Below, one piece after another: positions 61,939 through 64,000 of a stretch of DNA of 64,000 bases (the first letter of the stretch is position 1; every line of letters starts with the position of its first letter). Source of the stretch: Gemmata palustris (GTDB taxonomy: Bacteria > Planctomycetota > Planctomycetia > Gemmatales > Gemmataceae); assembly GCF_017939745.1 (NCBI RefSeq), contig NZ_JAGKQQ010000001.1:5022001-5086000 (forward strand), written 5' to 3'. The notes under the pieces were generated by a model, which made no database searches, had not been told where the DNA came from, and saw only the letters and a list, made by a program, of their open reading frames with translations. Position numbers and translations under genes: made by a program.

Positions 61939-63084
61939 TCACACCGCGCTAGTGATCTGCTTCAGCGCGTCAACGAGGTGATCGATATCGGCTTCGGTGT
62001 TGAAGGAACCGGGGCTGACGCGGACGAGTCCGTCCGGCGCGGTACCGAGCGCTTTGTGGATGTACGGCGCACAGTGCAGCCCGGGGCGCACCGCGATGTT
62101 GAACGACTGATCGAGAAGCCCCGCGAGTTCCGGCGCGGCGAGCGCCTCGCACCGGAAGCTGAGCGCACTCACTCTTCGGGCCGGGTCCGCGTGGCCGAAC
62201 AGCTCGAAGCCGGGCAGTTCCAAGAGTGCCGCACGCAGTCGCTCGCAGAGCCCCAGTTCGTGCCGGCGAATCGCTTCAACGCCCTTTTCCTCCACGTAGT
62301 CCAACCCCGCAACGAGCCCGACGACACCGAGCACGTTCGGCGTGCCGCCCTCGAGGTGGTGCGGGAAGTCGGTCGGCTGCGTGGGCGTGAGCGAGTCCCC
62401 GCCGGTCCCCCCCTCGCGCCACGGGCGCAGCGTGACGCGCGGACCGACGAACAGCGCGCCGGTACCGGTCGGCCCGAGCAGCGACTTGTGACCGGGGAAC
62501 GCGAGCAGGTCAATGTTCGCGCTTTGTATATCGACCGGGAGCACGCCCACGGTCTGGGCCGCGTCGACGAGGAACAGCAGGTCGTGTTCGCGCGCGATGC
62601 GCCCCACGTCCGCGATCGGCTGCACGGTCCCGAGCACGTTGCTCGCGTGCGTCATCGCGATGAGCTTGGTCTTCGGGCCGATCGCGGCGCGGATCGCTTC
62701 CGGGTCGATGGTCCCGCCCGCGTCGGCCGGCACGCGCGTGAGCGTGATGCGGTTGGCCTGCGCGAGCGCGACGAGCGGGCGCGACACGCTGTTGTGTTCG
62801 AGGTCGGTGGTGATGACGTGGTCGCCGTCGTTCAGCACGCCCTTGAACGCCATGTTGAGCGCATCAGTACAGTTGAGCGTGAACGCCCAGTGGTCCGCGT
62901 CGCGCCCGTTGAAGAACCGGTTGAGCCGGTGCCGGGCGTCGGACAGCGCGTGTTCGGACTCCAGGGCCATCTTGTGCCCGGAGCGCCCGGGGTTGGCCAG
63001 CGAGGTCCGCGCGAAGCGGTCCATCGCGACGTACACGCCCTCGGCCTTGGGGAAACTGGTCGCGGCGTTATCGAGGTAGATCAT
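61939..63084 (-). CDS. Cysteine desulfurase-like class V aminotransferase
   Basis: A 381-residue PLP enzyme. It starts MIYLDNAATSFPKAEGVY, contains THASNVLGTVQPI, the PLP-binding Lys in LAFPGHKSLLGPTGTGALFVG, and near the end RPGLHCAPYIHKALGT with the active Cys of the SufS/CsdB type. The closest family is the EF2568-type group of class V enzymes rather than IscS. It likely takes sulfur from cysteine. It lies 39 bases downstream of the ThiF/MoeB-like gene on the same strand, which fits a joint role in sulfur transfer to a small protein or a cofactor. Confidence 0.88.
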   Translation of the reverse strand: MIYLDNAATSFPKAEGVYVAMDRFARTSLANPGRSGHKMALESEHALSDARHRLNRFFNGRDADHWAFTLNCTDALNMAFKGVLNDGDHVITTDLEHNSVSRPLVALAQANRITLTRVPADAGGTIDPEAIRAAIGPKTKLIAMTHASNVLGTVQPIADVGRIAREHDLLFLVDAAQTVGVLPVDIQSANIDLLAFPGHKSLLGPTGTGALFVGPRVTLRPWREGGTGGDSLTPTQPTDFPHHLEGGTPNVLGVVGLVAGLDYVEEKGVEAIRRHELGLCERLRAALLELPGFELFGHADPARRVSALSFRCEALAAPELAGLLDQSFNIAVRPGLHCAPYIHKALGTAPDGLVRVSPGSFNTEADIDHLVDALKQITSAV

Positions 63085-63123
63085 GTGAGCGGGTCACGAA
63101 ACGTGGAGGGGGCGTAATGGCAA

Positions 63124-64000
63124 TCAGTGCCCGACGTACTTCGCGTAAAGGGTACGAGCCTTGTCCGGTTCGCTCGTGCCCTTGATGATCGCGCGCCCGT
63201 CCTCGAACACGGTGAACTCGTAGGGGTCGCCGTTCTCGGTGAGCTGGAACTTCAGCAGGAACTTGTTGTAGCTCACTTCGCCGGACTGTTTCAGCACGCT
63301 CGCGAGGTACGCGAAGTCGAGCTTGCCCTTCACGCGGTGGCTCACCTGGACCGCGTTGCGCCCGCACAGAGAGGTCGTTTGCGTGCCGTGCGCGCCGTCG
63401 AGCCACTCGAAATTGCGTTTCGCGCAGCACGGGCACTGCCCCTTCCGCCCGGCCAACGGCGCCACCTTCACGCGCTTGTTCGTGTTCTCCCACACGTCGA
63501 GAATGAGCAGTTCGCGGTTCACCGCGGCCTTGTTGCCGGAGAGCAACTTGATCGCTTCCGTGGACTGGTAACTCGCGACGATGTTCACCGCGGGAGCCAG
63601 TACGCCCGCGGTTTCGCAGGTGCCGGTTTCGCCCGGAGCGGGAGCTGCCTCGAACACACAGCGCAGGCACGGCGTTTCACCGGGGATGATGGTCATGCTC
63701 ATCCCCTGGCTGCCGACCGCGCCGCCGTACACCCACGGCTTGTTATGTTTGATGGCGACGTCGTTGATGAGGTACCGGATCTCGAAGTTATCGCTCCCGT
63801 CGAGAATGAGATCGGCGCCTTCGCAGAACTCCTCAATGTTGGTGCGATTGATGTCCGCGACGATCGGCTCCACCGTGATCGATGAGTTGATCTGCCGGAG
63901 CTTGGTTGCCGCGGCCTCCGCTTTGGGCAGGTTGTTTGCCACGTCGGATTCGTCGAACAGCACCTGGCGCTGGAGGTTCGACGGCTCGACGAAGTCGCGG
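63124..64000 (-). CDS. ThiF/MoeB-family adenylyltransferase, partial
   Basis: The last 292 codons or so of an E1-like enzyme that activates the C-terminus of a sulfur carrier protein; the start lies beyond the window. Visible hallmarks: RDFVEPSNLQRQVLFDESDVA (the catalytic Arg and ATP region), LILDGSDNFEIRYLINDVAIKHNKPWVYGGAVG, the zinc pairs CLRC and CPCC, and ETAGVLAPAVNIVASYQSTEAIKLLSG. The C-terminal 80 residues (SLCGRNAVQVSH...YEFTVFEDGRAIIKGT) are a family extension. It sits upstream of the cysteine desulfurase-like gene and probably acts with it in thiamine, molybdopterin or tRNA sulfur chemistry. Confidence 0.9.
   Translation of the reverse strand, partial: RDFVEPSNLQRQVLFDESDVANNLPKAEAAATKLRQINSSITVEPIVADINRTNIEEFCEGADLILDGSDNFEIRYLINDVAIKHNKPWVYGGAVGSQGMSMTIIPGETPCLRCVFEAAPAPGETGTCETAGVLAPAVNIVASYQSTEAIKLLSGNKAAVNRELLILDVWENTNKRVKVAPLAGRKGQCPCCAKRNFEWLDGAHGTQTTSLCGRNAVQVSHRVKGKLDFAYLASVLKQSGEVSYNKFLLKFQLTENGDPYEFTVFEDGRAIIKGTSEPDKARTLYAKYVGH

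Overview
The window is GC-rich chromosomal DNA from a planctomycete, most likely of the family Gemmataceae. The evidence is two DUF1559 prepilin-type proteins with the C-terminal H-X9-DG motif, a split TIGR02996 'repeat-companion' protein, an ECF sigma factor with a long membrane-anchored C-terminal extension, an FG-GAP protein, a family of MPIT-x-C zinc-ribbon proteins, and intergenic palindromes of a kind common in these genomes. There is no rRNA or tRNA gene, so the placement rests on protein families only.

Layout. 1-8256: end of a DUF1559 gene, a DUF2306 membrane protein, an S9B peptidase, an unknown gene, an FG-GAP protein (minus) and a GH39-like glycosidase. 8257-11493: a sigma54-type response regulator and a histidine kinase, with repeated motifs between them. 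11731-20745: an RND efflux operon (membrane fusion lipoprotein plus two translationally coupled RND pumps with unusual insertions). 21029-26081: a truncated family member, a GT39-like glycosyltransferase, an acyltransferase and an MFS exporter with a strongly folded leader. 26125-31485: a ferritin-like protein, dihydrolipoamide dehydrogenase and four zinc-ribbon paralogues. 31646-38767: a phosphatase, two glycosyltransferases, a DUF1559 protein, NikR, a secreted protein and a phosphoesterase.

38859-42302 holds the most interesting locus: an AAA ATPase overlapping a TOPRIM-like gene by ATGA, resembling two-gene OLD/PARIS-type phage defence modules. The second gene is cut by a 1471-bp insertion sequence with 23-bp inverted ends and a 6-bp target duplication. 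Removing the element and one duplication copy restores a 222-residue reading frame exactly. A second insertion (IS1 family, 57514-58305) splits a TIGR02996 gene in the same way, and precise removal again restores an open frame.

42581-64000: a GAF protein, PriA, an exported protein with two copies of a domain that is also the C-terminal tail of the ECF sigma factor at 49001-50407, a DXD glycosyltransferase, 7Fe ferredoxin, ferrochelatase, thiolase, an AlkD-like protein with two coupled small genes, GroES-GroEL with a strong terminator, a BON protein, a thioredoxin-like protein, a cysteine desulfurase-like enzyme and a partial ThiF/MoeB-type enzyme.

Several large open frames opposite real genes are GC-driven shadows and were left out.
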